From: Shinella daejeonensis
Lineage (GTDB): Bacteria > Pseudomonadota > Alphaproteobacteria > Rhizobiales > Rhizobiaceae
NCBI RefSeq assembly: GCF_024281235.1
Contig: NZ_JAHWXY010000002.1
Span: forward strand, 620,001-684,000
DNA: 64,000 nucleotides
Direction of reading: 5' to 3'
Below, in pieces: positions 56,986 through 64,000 of the stretch. The notes under the pieces were generated by a model, which was given only the letters and a program-made list of their open reading frames with translations, was not told the DNA's origin and ran no database searches. A program made the translations under genes and the position numbers. Every line of letters begins with the position of its first letter. The first letter of the stretch is position 1.

Positions 56986-58557
56986 ATGGCAGCTTCTTAC
57001 GATCTCGACGACGACGGTGTGGTCGTCATCATAGGTTCGGGCGCCGGCGGCGGCACGCTCGGCAACGAACTGGCGCAAAAGGGCATCGACGTCGTTATCC
57101 TCGAAGCCGGCGCGCGCATCGAATACGAGGATTTCATCAACGACGAGTGGGACAGTTTCGCCCAGCTCGCCTGGCTCGATCATCGCACGACTGGCGGCGG
57201 CTGGCGCGTGGCGAAGGACTTTCCGAACCTGCCGGCCTGGATCGTCAAGGCGGTGGGCGGTACCACGATCCATTGGGCCGGCGCGTCCCTGCGCTTCCAG
57301 GATTACGAGTTCCGGACCCTGAGCCATTACGGGAAGGTCGAGGGCGCCAACCTCCTCGACTGGCCGCTGACGCTTGCAGAGCTCGAGCCCTATTACGTGA
57401 AGGCCGAGGACAAGATGGGCGTGACCCGCACCAACGGCATCGAGGGCCTGCCCGGCAACAACAATTTCAAGGTCCTGAAAGCCGGCGCGGACAAAATCGG
57501 CTACAAGGAATGTCACACCGGCCGGATGGCGATCAATTCGGCCGACCGTGACGACCGGATGAGCTGTCAGCAGACGGGCTTCTGTTTCCAGGGCTGCAAA
57601 TGGGGGGCCAAATGGTCGACCCTCTATACCGAAATCCCGAAGGGCGAGGCGACCGGCAAGCTGGAGGTCCGGCCGGATTCCCATGTCGTGCGGATCGAGC
57701 ATGACGCCGACGGCAAGGCGACGAACGTCGTCTATGCGGATAAGGAGGGCAATCTGCACAGCCAGAAGGCGCGCATTGTCTGTGTCGCCGGCAATTCCAT
57801 CGAGAGCCCGCGCCTGCTGCTCAACTCGGCCTCGAACCTTTTCCCGGACGGATTGGCTAATTCTTCCGGACAGGTCGGGCGGAACTACATGCGCCATACC
57901 ACCGGCTCGGTCTACGCCGTCTTCGAGAAGCCGGTCCATATGTACCGGGGCACCACCATGGCCGGCATCATCCGCGACGAGGCGGGACATGATCCCTCGC
58001 GCGGTTTCGTCGGCGGCTACGAACTGGAAACGCTGGCGCTGGGCGTGCCCTTCATGGCCGCTTTTCTCGATCCCGGCGGATGGGGTCGGTCGTTTGCCTC
58101 CGCCATGGACAGCTACGCCCATATGGCGGGCCTGTGGATCGTCGGCGAGGACATGCCGCAGGAGCAGAATGCGGTCCGGCTGCACGGCGAGATCAAGGAT
58201 AAGTACGGCATGCCGGTTCCGGACGTCTGGTTTACGGATCATCCCAATGACACCGCCATGCGCAATCACGCCTACAAGCAGAGCCAGGCGCTTTATGAGG
58301 CTGTCGGCGCGACCCGCACCTTCCCGACGCCGCCTTATCCCTCCACCCACAATCTCGGCACCAACCGCATGAGCGAGAAGCCGCAGGACGGCGTGGTCAA
58401 CAAATGGGGGCAGAGCCACGACATCAAGAACCTGTTCGTCTCCGACGGCAGCCAGTTCACCACCGGCGGCGCGGAAAATCCGACGCTGACCATCGTCAGC
58501 CTCGCCATCCGCCAGGCAGACTATATCGCCGGCGAAATGGCTTCGGGCACGATCTGA
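56986..58557 (+). CDS. GMC-family FAD dehydrogenase, large subunit
   Basis: A 523-residue flavoprotein that oxidises sugars, polyols or sugar acids. VVIIGSGAGGGTLGNELA is the FAD-binding start, THNLGTNRMSE and GGAENPTLTIVSLAIRQADYI the C-terminal GMC region with catalytic His. The cysteine group SCQQTGFCFQGCKWGAK is like the iron-sulfur-binding stretch of FAD-glucose and gluconate dehydrogenases. No signal peptide: it should be carried out with the Tat subunit. Exact substrate unknown. Confidence 0.9.
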   Translation: MAASYDLDDDGVVVIIGSGAGGGTLGNELAQKGIDVVILEAGARIEYEDFINDEWDSFAQLAWLDHRTTGGGWRVAKDFPNLPAWIVKAVGGTTIHWAGASLRFQDYEFRTLSHYGKVEGANLLDWPLTLAELEPYYVKAEDKMGVTRTNGIEGLPGNNNFKVLKAGADKIGYKECHTGRMAINSADRDDRMSCQQTGFCFQGCKWGAKWSTLYTEIPKGEATGKLEVRPDSHVVRIEHDADGKATNVVYADKEGNLHSQKARIVCVAGNSIESPRLLLNSASNLFPDGLANSSGQVGRNYMRHTTGSVYAVFEKPVHMYRGTTMAGIIRDEAGHDPSRGFVGGYELETLALGVPFMAAFLDPGGWGRSFASAMDSYAHMAGLWIVGEDMPQEQNAVRLHGEIKDKYGMPVPDVWFTDHPNDTAMRNHAYKQSQALYEAVGATRTFPTPPYPSTHNLGTNRMSEKPQDGVVNKWGQSHDIKNLFVSDGSQFTTGGAENPTLTIVSLAIRQADYIAGEMASGTI

Positions 58558-58628
58558 AACACCGGATCCTCCCCGGCCGCCGGACTGGCCGCCGGCGACC
58601 GCGCGCGGCCGGCATGCCGCGCCGATTC

Positions 58629-58653
58629 CGGCCGGGCGACCGGCCGTTTTTTT
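58629..58653 (+). terminator. Intrinsic terminator after the dehydrogenase gene
   Basis: CGGCCGG, GCGA loop, CCGGCCG, then seven T. It is a strong rho-independent form and lies between the dehydrogenase and its cytochrome gene. Confidence 0.85.
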
Positions 58654-58693
58654 ACGACCGGCCCGTCCGGTCTTGCAAAGGAGATCGTCCAGC

Positions 58694-59065
58694 ATGAAGA
58701 TCCTGCTCATTCTCGCGGGTGTCGCCGTCCCGGCGGCCATCGCCGCCGATGCCCGCGCGGAGACGGACGTCTTCAGGAAATGCAGTGCCTGTCATAGCGT
58801 TGCGGAGCCGGTGAACCGGGTCGGCCCGCATCTTTCGGGCGTCGTCGGGCGACCTGCCGCAGCCGTCGAGGATTACGCCGGCTATTCAAAGGCGATGAAG
58901 GAGGCGGGCGCGCAGGGTGTCGTCTGGGACGAGACGACGCTTTCGGCCTATCTGGCGGCTCCGAAGACGATGATCCCGAAGACCCGCATGGCCTTTTCCG
59001 GTCTGAAGAGCCAGCAGGAGATCGCCGATGTCATCGCCTATCTCAAGGCCAACGGAAGCCGATAG
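58694..59065 (+). CDS. Periplasmic monohaem cytochrome c
   Basis: A 123-residue class I cytochrome c with a signal peptide ending near residue 22 (ADARAE). CSACH is the haem site, HLSGVVGRPAA follows, and the Met ligand is probably in KTRMAF. AAGGAG ribosome site. It is a likely electron acceptor for the dehydrogenase, but relatives of that enzyme often have a larger cytochrome with three haems. It lies beyond an intrinsic terminator, so expression may be lower or separate. Confidence 0.9.
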   Translation: MKILLILAGVAVPAAIAADARAETDVFRKCSACHSVAEPVNRVGPHLSGVVGRPAAAVEDYAGYSKAMKEAGAQGVVWDETTLSAYLAAPKTMIPKTRMAFSGLKSQQEIADVIAYLKANGSR

Positions 59066-59073
59066 GCGGCGCC

Positions 59074-59176
59074 AGAGCCTTTCCAGCAAAAGCGCGAAGC
59101 GGTTTTGCGTCCGGAACTGCGGCTAAGACAAAGAGAGTGAGCGGTTCTGCCGAACCTGTGAAAACCGGAACCGCTC
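59074..59176. repeat. Rhizobiales-type dispersed intergenic repeat
   Basis: The stretch beginning TTTCCAGCAAAAGCGCGAAG and continuing GGTTTTGCGTCCGGAACTGC and AAAGAGAGTGAGC is recognisable as a copy of a dispersed element found many times in Rhizobiaceae and related genomes. It includes an imperfect inverted repeat GCAAAA...TTTTGC (59086-59108) and GAGCGGTTC/GAACCGCTC (59139-59147, 59168-59176). It lies between convergent genes and could act as a processing or termination element. Copy number cannot be seen here. Confidence 0.6.
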
Positions 59177-59191
59177 CAGGCAACGGCCCGC

Positions 59192-60091
59192 TCAGTCGCG
59201 CTGCTTCAACTGTTGCTCGCGGAAGAAGATGAAGAGGCCCGAGGCGACGATGACGACCGCGCCGGCCAGCATGGCGGCGCGCGGCAGGTCGCCGAAGAAC
59301 AGCCATCCGAAGACGATGGCCCACAGCAGCATCGTATATTGCAGCGGCACGACCATCGAGGCGTCGGCCAGCTTGAGCGAACGGTTGACCAGCATGTGGG
59401 CGCTCATCGCCACGACGCCGAGCAGGCCGAGCAGGCCGAGATCGACGCCGTTGACCGGCGTCCAGCCCTGTGGATCGAAAACGACCCAGACGCCGGCCAG
59501 AATGGCCGCGCCGGCAACCTGCCAGAACACCAGCGTCGTATCCGGTGCGGCGCGCAGCATCCTTCCCAGCACCATCGCGCCGCCAAAGGCGAGGCTACCG
59601 CCCAGCGCGATCACCGCCGGCAGCGTGAACGAATCCCGCGATGGTTCGAGCGCGATCACCACGCCGGCAAAGCCGACGAGAATCGCGGCCCAGCGTCGCC
59701 AGCCGACCCGTTCGCCGAGCAGGAGCGGGCTCAGCGCCGCCACATAGATCGGCGCCGCCAGCCAGTAGGTCATCACGTCGGCGAGCGGCATATAGGCGAC
59801 CGCGAAGTAGAAGCCGGAGGCCTCCGCGGCAAAAAGCACCGAGCGCAGCACATGCAGCCGCGGCCGGTCGACGCCGACAAGCCGGCGCCAGCCGATACGC
59901 CAGAAGAAGGGCGACAGGATGATGAGCGCCGCCAGACTGCGGATCAGCATGACCTGCCCGACGGAATAGGTGGCCACCAGCCATTTGCCGAGAACGTCGT
60001 TCAGCGCGAACATCAGCATGCCGACAAGCATCGTCAGCACGCCGAGGCGGGCGGCGGCTGCGGGGGACGACGAGGCGGCGATGTCGGTCAT
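59192..60091 (-). CDS. EamA/DMT-family transporter
   Basis: A 299-residue inner-membrane protein with ten predicted helices in two repeated EamA units (GVLTMLVGMLMFALNDVLGKWLV and LGLLGLLGVVAMSAHMLVNRSL). Members export metabolites such as amino acids. ATG 60091 gives the normal length; no good ribosome site was seen. It is divergent from the dehydratase gene. Its substrate is unknown. Confidence 0.88.
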   Translation of the reverse strand: MTDIAASSSPAAAARLGVLTMLVGMLMFALNDVLGKWLVATYSVGQVMLIRSLAALIILSPFFWRIGWRRLVGVDRPRLHVLRSVLFAAEASGFYFAVAYMPLADVMTYWLAAPIYVAALSPLLLGERVGWRRWAAILVGFAGVVIALEPSRDSFTLPAVIALGGSLAFGGAMVLGRMLRAAPDTTLVFWQVAGAAILAGVWVVFDPQGWTPVNGVDLGLLGLLGVVAMSAHMLVNRSLKLADASMVVPLQYTMLLWAIVFGWLFFGDLPRAAMLAGAVVIVASGLFIFFREQQLKQRD

Positions 60092-60265
60092 GGCGATCGG
60101 CTTTCGATATCGGGTATCCAAGGCTCTGGCATATTCCGGCACGGGGTTCCAGTCAGCAATTTTGATGGGTTCGCAGAGGTCCCGGCGATAGACGGTTGAT
60201 TACCGGCAGCCCCGGTGGGACAGTGCGGCACCGGCGGTCGAAGCGTCGGCGGCAGGGAAGAGACG

Positions 60266-62050
60266 ATGACCAAGGACAAGGCTTCCGGGCGCAGGCTGCG
60301 CTCCCAGGACTGGTTTGACAACCGCGACCATATTGACATGGCGGCGCTTTATCTGGAGCGCTTCATGAACTATGGCACCACGCCGGAGGAACTGCGCTCC
60401 GGCAAGCCCGTGATCGGCATCGCCCAGAGCGGCAGCGACCTCACGCCCTGCAACCGGCATCATATCGATCTTGCCAAGCGCCTGCGGGACGGTATCCGCG
60501 ACGCCGGCGGCATCCCGATCGAGTTTCCGACCCATCCGATCTTCGAGAACTGCAAGCGGCCGACCGCGGCACTCGATCGCAACCTCGCCTATCTGGGCCT
60601 CGTGGAAATCCTCTACGGCTATCCGCTCGACGGCGTGGTGCTGACGACCGGTTGCGACAAGACCACGCCCTCGGCGCTGATGGCCGCTTCGACGGTCGAT
60701 ATTCCTGCGATCGTGCTTTCCGGCGGGCCGATGCTCGACGGCTGGCATGACGGCGAGCTGGTCGGTTCCGGCACGGTGATCTGGCGCTCGCGCCGCAAGC
60801 TGGCCGCCGGCACGCTCGATGAAGAAGGCTTTCTCCAGGCCGCGCTGGAATCGGCGCCCTCCATCGGCCATTGCAACACGATGGGCACCGCCTCGACCAT
60901 GAACGCGCTCGCCGAGGCTCTCGGCATGGCGCTCACCGGCTGCGCCGCCATTCCGGCGGCCTATCGCGAGCGCGGTCAGATGGCCTATCGCACCGGCCGG
61001 CGCGCGGTCGAACTGGTGCTGGAGGATATCCGCCCCTCGCATGTGCTGACGCGGGCGGCGTTCCTCAACGCGATCCGGGTGAATTCGGCCATCGGCGGCT
61101 CGACCAATGCGCAGCCGCATCTGGCGGCCATGGCGAAGCACGCGGGCGTGGATCTGCGGCCCGAAGACTGGCAGATCCACGGCTATGACATTCCGCTTCT
61201 GGCCGATGTGCAGCCCGCCGGCCGTTTCCTCGGCGAACGCTTCCACCGCGCCGGCGGCGTGCCGGCGATCATGCGCGAATTGCTCGACGCCGGCAGGCTC
61301 GACGGAGGCTGTCTGACCGTCACCGGCGCCAGCATCGCCGAAAACCTGGAAGGGCGTATGGCGACGGATCGCGAGGTCATCCGCTCCTACGATGCGCCGC
61401 TCAAGGAGCGGGCGGGCTTCCTGGTGCTGAAGGGCAATCTCTTCGATTTCGCCATCATGAAGACCTCGGTGATCTCGCAGGAATTCCGCGAGCGCTATCT
61501 GAGCGAGCCCGGCCGGGAGGATATCTTCGAGGGCCGGGCCGTGGTCTTCGACGGATCGGAGGACTATCACCGCCGCATCAACGATCCGGCGCTCGGCATC
61601 GACGAGCGGACCATTCTCGTCATCCGCGGCGCCGGGCCGCTCGGCTGGCCGGGATCGGCCGAAGTCGTCAATATGCAACCGCCGGATCATCTCCTGAAGC
61701 GTGGGGTGACCAGCCTGCCGACCATCGGCGACGGCCGCCAGTCCGGCACCGCCGACAGTCCTTCGATCCTCAATGCCTCTCCGGAAAGCGCCGCCGGCGG
61801 CGGGCTTGCCTGGTTGCGTACGGGTGACCGTATTCGCATCGACCTTGCCGGGGGGCGATGCGATATGCTGGTGGAGGAGGCGGAGATCGAGCGGCGCAAG
61901 CTGGACGGCATCCCGCCGGTTCCCGCCGACGCCACCCCATGGCAGCGTCTCTATCGCAAGACGGTGACGCAGCTTGCCGACGGCGCGGTGATCGAGGGCG
62001 CGGCCGACTTCCGCAAGATCGCCGAAACGCCGCCGCGCCATAACCATTGA
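60266..62050 (+). CDS. IlvD/Edd-family dehydratase, probably for a sugar acid
   Basis: A 594-residue Fe-S dehydratase. GIAQSGSDLTPCN, LTTGCDKTTPSALMA and GHCNTMGTASTMNALAE carry the three cluster cysteines; the CNTMGTASTMN form is that of arabinonate/xylonate dehydratases rather than branched-chain IlvD. It would remove water from an aldonate to give a 2-keto-3-deoxy acid. ATG 60266 has AGGGAAG upstream. A sugar-oxidising dehydrogenase lies nearby, suggesting an oxidative sugar route (inference). Confidence 0.9.
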   Translation: MTKDKASGRRLRSQDWFDNRDHIDMAALYLERFMNYGTTPEELRSGKPVIGIAQSGSDLTPCNRHHIDLAKRLRDGIRDAGGIPIEFPTHPIFENCKRPTAALDRNLAYLGLVEILYGYPLDGVVLTTGCDKTTPSALMAASTVDIPAIVLSGGPMLDGWHDGELVGSGTVIWRSRRKLAAGTLDEEGFLQAALESAPSIGHCNTMGTASTMNALAEALGMALTGCAAIPAAYRERGQMAYRTGRRAVELVLEDIRPSHVLTRAAFLNAIRVNSAIGGSTNAQPHLAAMAKHAGVDLRPEDWQIHGYDIPLLADVQPAGRFLGERFHRAGGVPAIMRELLDAGRLDGGCLTVTGASIAENLEGRMATDREVIRSYDAPLKERAGFLVLKGNLFDFAIMKTSVISQEFRERYLSEPGREDIFEGRAVVFDGSEDYHRRINDPALGIDERTILVIRGAGPLGWPGSAEVVNMQPPDHLLKRGVTSLPTIGDGRQSGTADSPSILNASPESAAGGGLAWLRTGDRIRIDLAGGRCDMLVEEAEIERRKLDGIPPVPADATPWQRLYRKTVTQLADGAVIEGAADFRKIAETPPRHNH

Positions 62051-62066
62051 AGGCGGCGGCTATCCT

Positions 62067-62996
62067 TCAGCCGCGGCGGGCCACCAGGATGCCGGCCAGC
62101 ACGATCGCTCCGCCCGCCGCCTGCATCGGCCCGACCGGTTCGGCAAGCAGAATCCAGGCGAGGATCGCCGCCACGACGGGTTGCAGCAACAGGGTGAGCG
62201 ACGAGAATGCCGTGGGCAGATAGGCCAGCGCATAGGTGACGAGGCCCTGTCCGCCGACATGGCAGATGAAGGCCAGCCCGACGACCATCGCCCATCCGAA
62301 CAGCGTGGCCGGAAACAGCGCGGGCTCGAAGAAAAGCGTGAAGGGCAGGATCGAGACGGCCGAGGCCAGCGTCGACCAGACCATGATGCGCAGCGTGGAG
62401 AACCGGGTGCGGATATAGGCGATGACCAGCATGTAGCCGGCGTAGAAGATCGCGGCCACGACGGCGGTGAGGTCGCCGGCGGTTTGCCCGCCGGCCGTGA
62501 CGCCAAAGCCGCCCTTCAGCACGAAGATGCCGGCAAGCGTCATCGCAAGGCCGGTCAGGAAGACGGGAGTGATGCGCGTGCGAAACAAAAGCCAGGAACC
62601 GAGCGTCACGAAAACCGGCGCAAGGTTGGACAATAGCGTCGCATTGGCGACGGACGTCATGGTGAGCGCCAGATGCCAGGCGGCAAGGTCGGCGGTGAGG
62701 AAGACGCCCGGCAAGAGCAGCAGCAGATAATCGCGCAAGCCGGCCGGGCGTGCGTCGCCGGCTGCCTGAGGCATCAGGCGCTGCGCCATCAGGAAGGGCA
62801 GGAAGGCGAGCGCGACGCGCCAGAAGGCGGTGGCAAGCGGCCCCAGTTCGGAAAGACGGACGAAAATGGGCGATCCGCCGATGGCGACCGCGCCGACGAG
62901 CAGAGCGACGAAAGCCAGTCGTTTGTGCGACGAGCCGACAACGTTCGGAAGCGATATCTCAGCCAAGGCAGCGGTCCGGTGGTAGGGCGGCATTCG
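62067..62996 (-). CDS. EamA/DMT-family transporter
   Basis: About 309 residues with ten predicted helices and two EamA units; LRDYLLLLLPGVFLTADLAAWHLALTM and AAIFYAGYMLVIAYIRTRF are typical. The start is uncertain: ATG at 62996, 63002 and 63050 are in frame and none has a clear ribosome site; 62996 leaves about 25 residues before the first helix. Convergent with the dehydratase gene, 16 bases apart. Substrate unknown. Confidence 0.85.
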   Translation of the reverse strand, partial: RMPPYHRTAALAEISLPNVVGSSHKRLAFVALLVGAVAIGGSPIFVRLSELGPLATAFWRVALAFLPFLMAQRLMPQAAGDARPAGLRDYLLLLLPGVFLTADLAAWHLALTMTSVANATLLSNLAPVFVTLGSWLLFRTRITPVFLTGLAMTLAGIFVLKGGFGVTAGGQTAGDLTAVVAAIFYAGYMLVIAYIRTRFSTLRIMVWSTLASAVSILPFTLFFEPALFPATLFGWAMVVGLAFICHVGGQGLVTYALAYLPTAFSSLTLLLQPVVAAILAWILLAEPVGPMQAAGGAIVLAGILVARRG

Positions 62997-63213
62997 CATG
63001 CGCGCCGACAGCGGCCGGGCGTCCGAAACGCGCTGGCGGCGCTGTGTCATTCAGCAACGATCAATTCGAAATACGGCGTGTTCGTCGAAACGATGCTTGA
63101 CGGTTTCGGCAAACAGCCAAGCCCCTAGCAGAGGTCGCCCCCGCCGGCCAGACCGGAACGCGACAAGCGGGCGGGAAATTGCGGCGGTGCGCGCCTTTTG
63201 TGGCGATCCGGCG

Positions 63214-63248
63214 AAAAAACCGGGGCAGCGCCCGCAAAGCGCTGCCCC
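63214..63248 (-). terminator. Intrinsic terminator of the aldehyde dehydrogenase gene
   Basis: On the minus strand, a 10-pair stem (GGGGCAGCGC / GCGCTGCCCC, 7-base loop) is followed by GG and six T. It is 20 bases past the aldehyde dehydrogenase stop codon. Confidence 0.85.
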
Positions 63249-63268
63249 TGGGAAGGGCTTGGCTGCCG

Positions 63269-64000
63269 TCAGGCGGCGTCGGGCCGGTGCACGGTCTTGA
63301 CTTCCATGAAGTCCTCGAGGCCGAAGATGCCGCCCTCGCGGCCGTTGCCGGATTGCCTGTAGCCGCCGAAGGGGCTGCCGTAGCGGTGCGGCCCGCCGTT
63401 GATATGCACCATGCCGGCCCGCAGGCGCGCAGCCACCCGCTCGGCCCGTTCCGGATCGCCCGTCTGGATATAGGCGGCAAGCCCGTAGGGCGTGTCGTTG
63501 GCGATGGCGATGGCTTCTTCCTCGGTGTCGAAGGGAATGATCGACAGGACGGGGCCGAAGATCTCCTCACGTGCAATGCGCATGGTGTTGTTCACGTCGG
63601 CGAAGATGGTCGGACGCACGAAATAGCCCGCTTCGAAGCCCTCGGGCTTGCCGGGCCCGCCGACGAGCACGCGTGCGCCCTCGGCGACGCCGGCCTCGAT
63701 CAGCGCCTGCACCCGGCCGAACTGGATATGCGAGACGAGCGGGCCGATATGACCGCCTTCCTCCTGCGGGTTGCCGACCTTCGCCGCCTTCCCTGCCTCT
63801 TCGGCGAGCGCGACCACCTTGTCGTAGACGGAACGCTGCACGAGCATGCGGGTAGGCGCATCGCAGGACTGGCCGGAATTGTTGAAGCATTCGGCGACGC
63901 TGGCGGGAATACGGTCCTCCAGGTCGGCGTCTTCGAAAACGATGTTCGGCGATTTGCCGCCAAGCTCCAGCGTGACGCGCTTGACGGTGTCGGCGGCATC
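63269..64000 (-). CDS. Aldehyde dehydrogenase, C-terminal half (5' end outside window)
   Basis: About 244 residues of an NAD(P)-dependent aldehyde dehydrogenase; the frame runs off the right edge. LELGGKSPNIVFEDADLED has the general-base glutamate, NNSGQSCDAPTRML the catalytic cysteine, and EEIFGPVLSIIPFD and PFGGYRQSGNGREGG the C-terminal signatures. The Cys-Asp-Ala-Pro-Thr sequence after the catalytic cysteine differs from gabD in this window, so it is a distinct subfamily. Substrate unknown. Confidence 0.93.
   Translation of the reverse strand, partial: DAADTVKRVTLELGGKSPNIVFEDADLEDRIPASVAECFNNSGQSCDAPTRMLVQRSVYDKVVALAEEAGKAAKVGNPQEEGGHIGPLVSHIQFGRVQALIEAGVAEGARVLVGGPGKPEGFEAGYFVRPTIFADVNNTMRIAREEIFGPVLSIIPFDTEEEAIAIANDTPYGLAAYIQTGDPERAERVAARLRAGMVHINGGPHRYGSPFGGYRQSGNGREGGIFGLEDFMEVKTVHRPDAA

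Noticed and set aside
56251-58740. Open frame of 829 codons antisense to the GMC dehydrogenase
   Set aside because: Shadow of a real gene; no recognisable motif, no ribosome site, and it spans several sense genes and an intrinsic terminator.
60200-62047. Open frame of 615 codons antisense to the dehydratase
   Set aside because: Shadow of a well-supported IlvD/Edd gene with no motif of its own.

Overview
The window is GC-rich, densely coding alphaproteobacterial DNA. It looks like a Rhizobiaceae-type replicon (Rhizobium, Agrobacterium, Ensifer or Shinella relatives). Supporting evidence is a complete repABC replication and partition module with GTTNNCNGCNGNNAAC-type partition palindromes, a glgP-B-C-A-pgm-glgX glycogen operon, FrcBCA-like and ProVWX-like importers, a DUF2585 protein, a DUF1612/HTH plasmid protein, and a dispersed intergenic repeat familiar from rhizobial genomes. 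With repABC present, this is part of a megaplasmid or chromid rather than a dnaA-type chromosome. The species cannot be read from the sequence alone. No tRNA, rRNA, CRISPR array, transposase or phage gene was seen.

Layout. Positions 1-9180 hold the glycogen operon, with glgP cut by the window edge. At 9312-11332 lie a MaoC-like hydratase, an MscS channel and a small basic secreted protein. At 11433-19608 a ROK repressor is divergent from an FGGY kinase, an FrcBCA-like sugar importer, a class I aldolase-like protein and a PfkB kinase; this looks like a two-kinase-plus-aldolase route for an unidentified sugar. At 19779-25632 five tightly packed genes (GNAT-like, asparagine-synthase-type amidotransferase, acyl carrier protein, AMP ligase, NAD-synthase-like) look like a small carrier-protein amide-forming pathway of unknown product. 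At 25868-30776 are an amino-acid-type importer with a fused permease-ATPase, a GntR repressor with tandem operator-like palindromes, an amidase and a solitary ectoine synthase.

At 31035-38926 is an AmiC/AmiR-like (ANTAR antiterminator) pair with a terminator-like leader, a peptide/amide-type ABC importer with fused ATPases, and a formamidase/acetamidase. After a lone amidohydrolase comes an osmoprotectant ProVWX importer and a second MscS-family channel (40125-44637). The replication block (44647-49956) holds a DUF1612/HTH protein, repC, a probable antisense RNA, repB, repA and partition-site-like palindromes. A DUF2585 protein and a fumarylacetoacetase homologue with a degraded metal site follow. 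Next are gabT-gabD, divergent from a MerR+XRE+cupin regulator, with a pair of exact 15-bp repeats between them. The right end carries a ribbon-helix-helix protein, a glyoxalase, a periplasmic FAD-GMC dehydrogenase with a small Tat subunit and cytochrome c, two EamA transporters, an IlvD/Edd sugar-acid dehydratase, and a truncated aldehyde dehydrogenase.

Taken together the replicon segment is rich in uptake and catabolic modules, each with its own dedicated regulator (ROK, GntR, ANTAR, MerR-XRE-cupin), plus osmoadaptation functions. The least explained parts are the carrier-protein/amidotransferase cluster, the solitary ectoine synthase operon and the aldolase/two-kinase sugar cluster.
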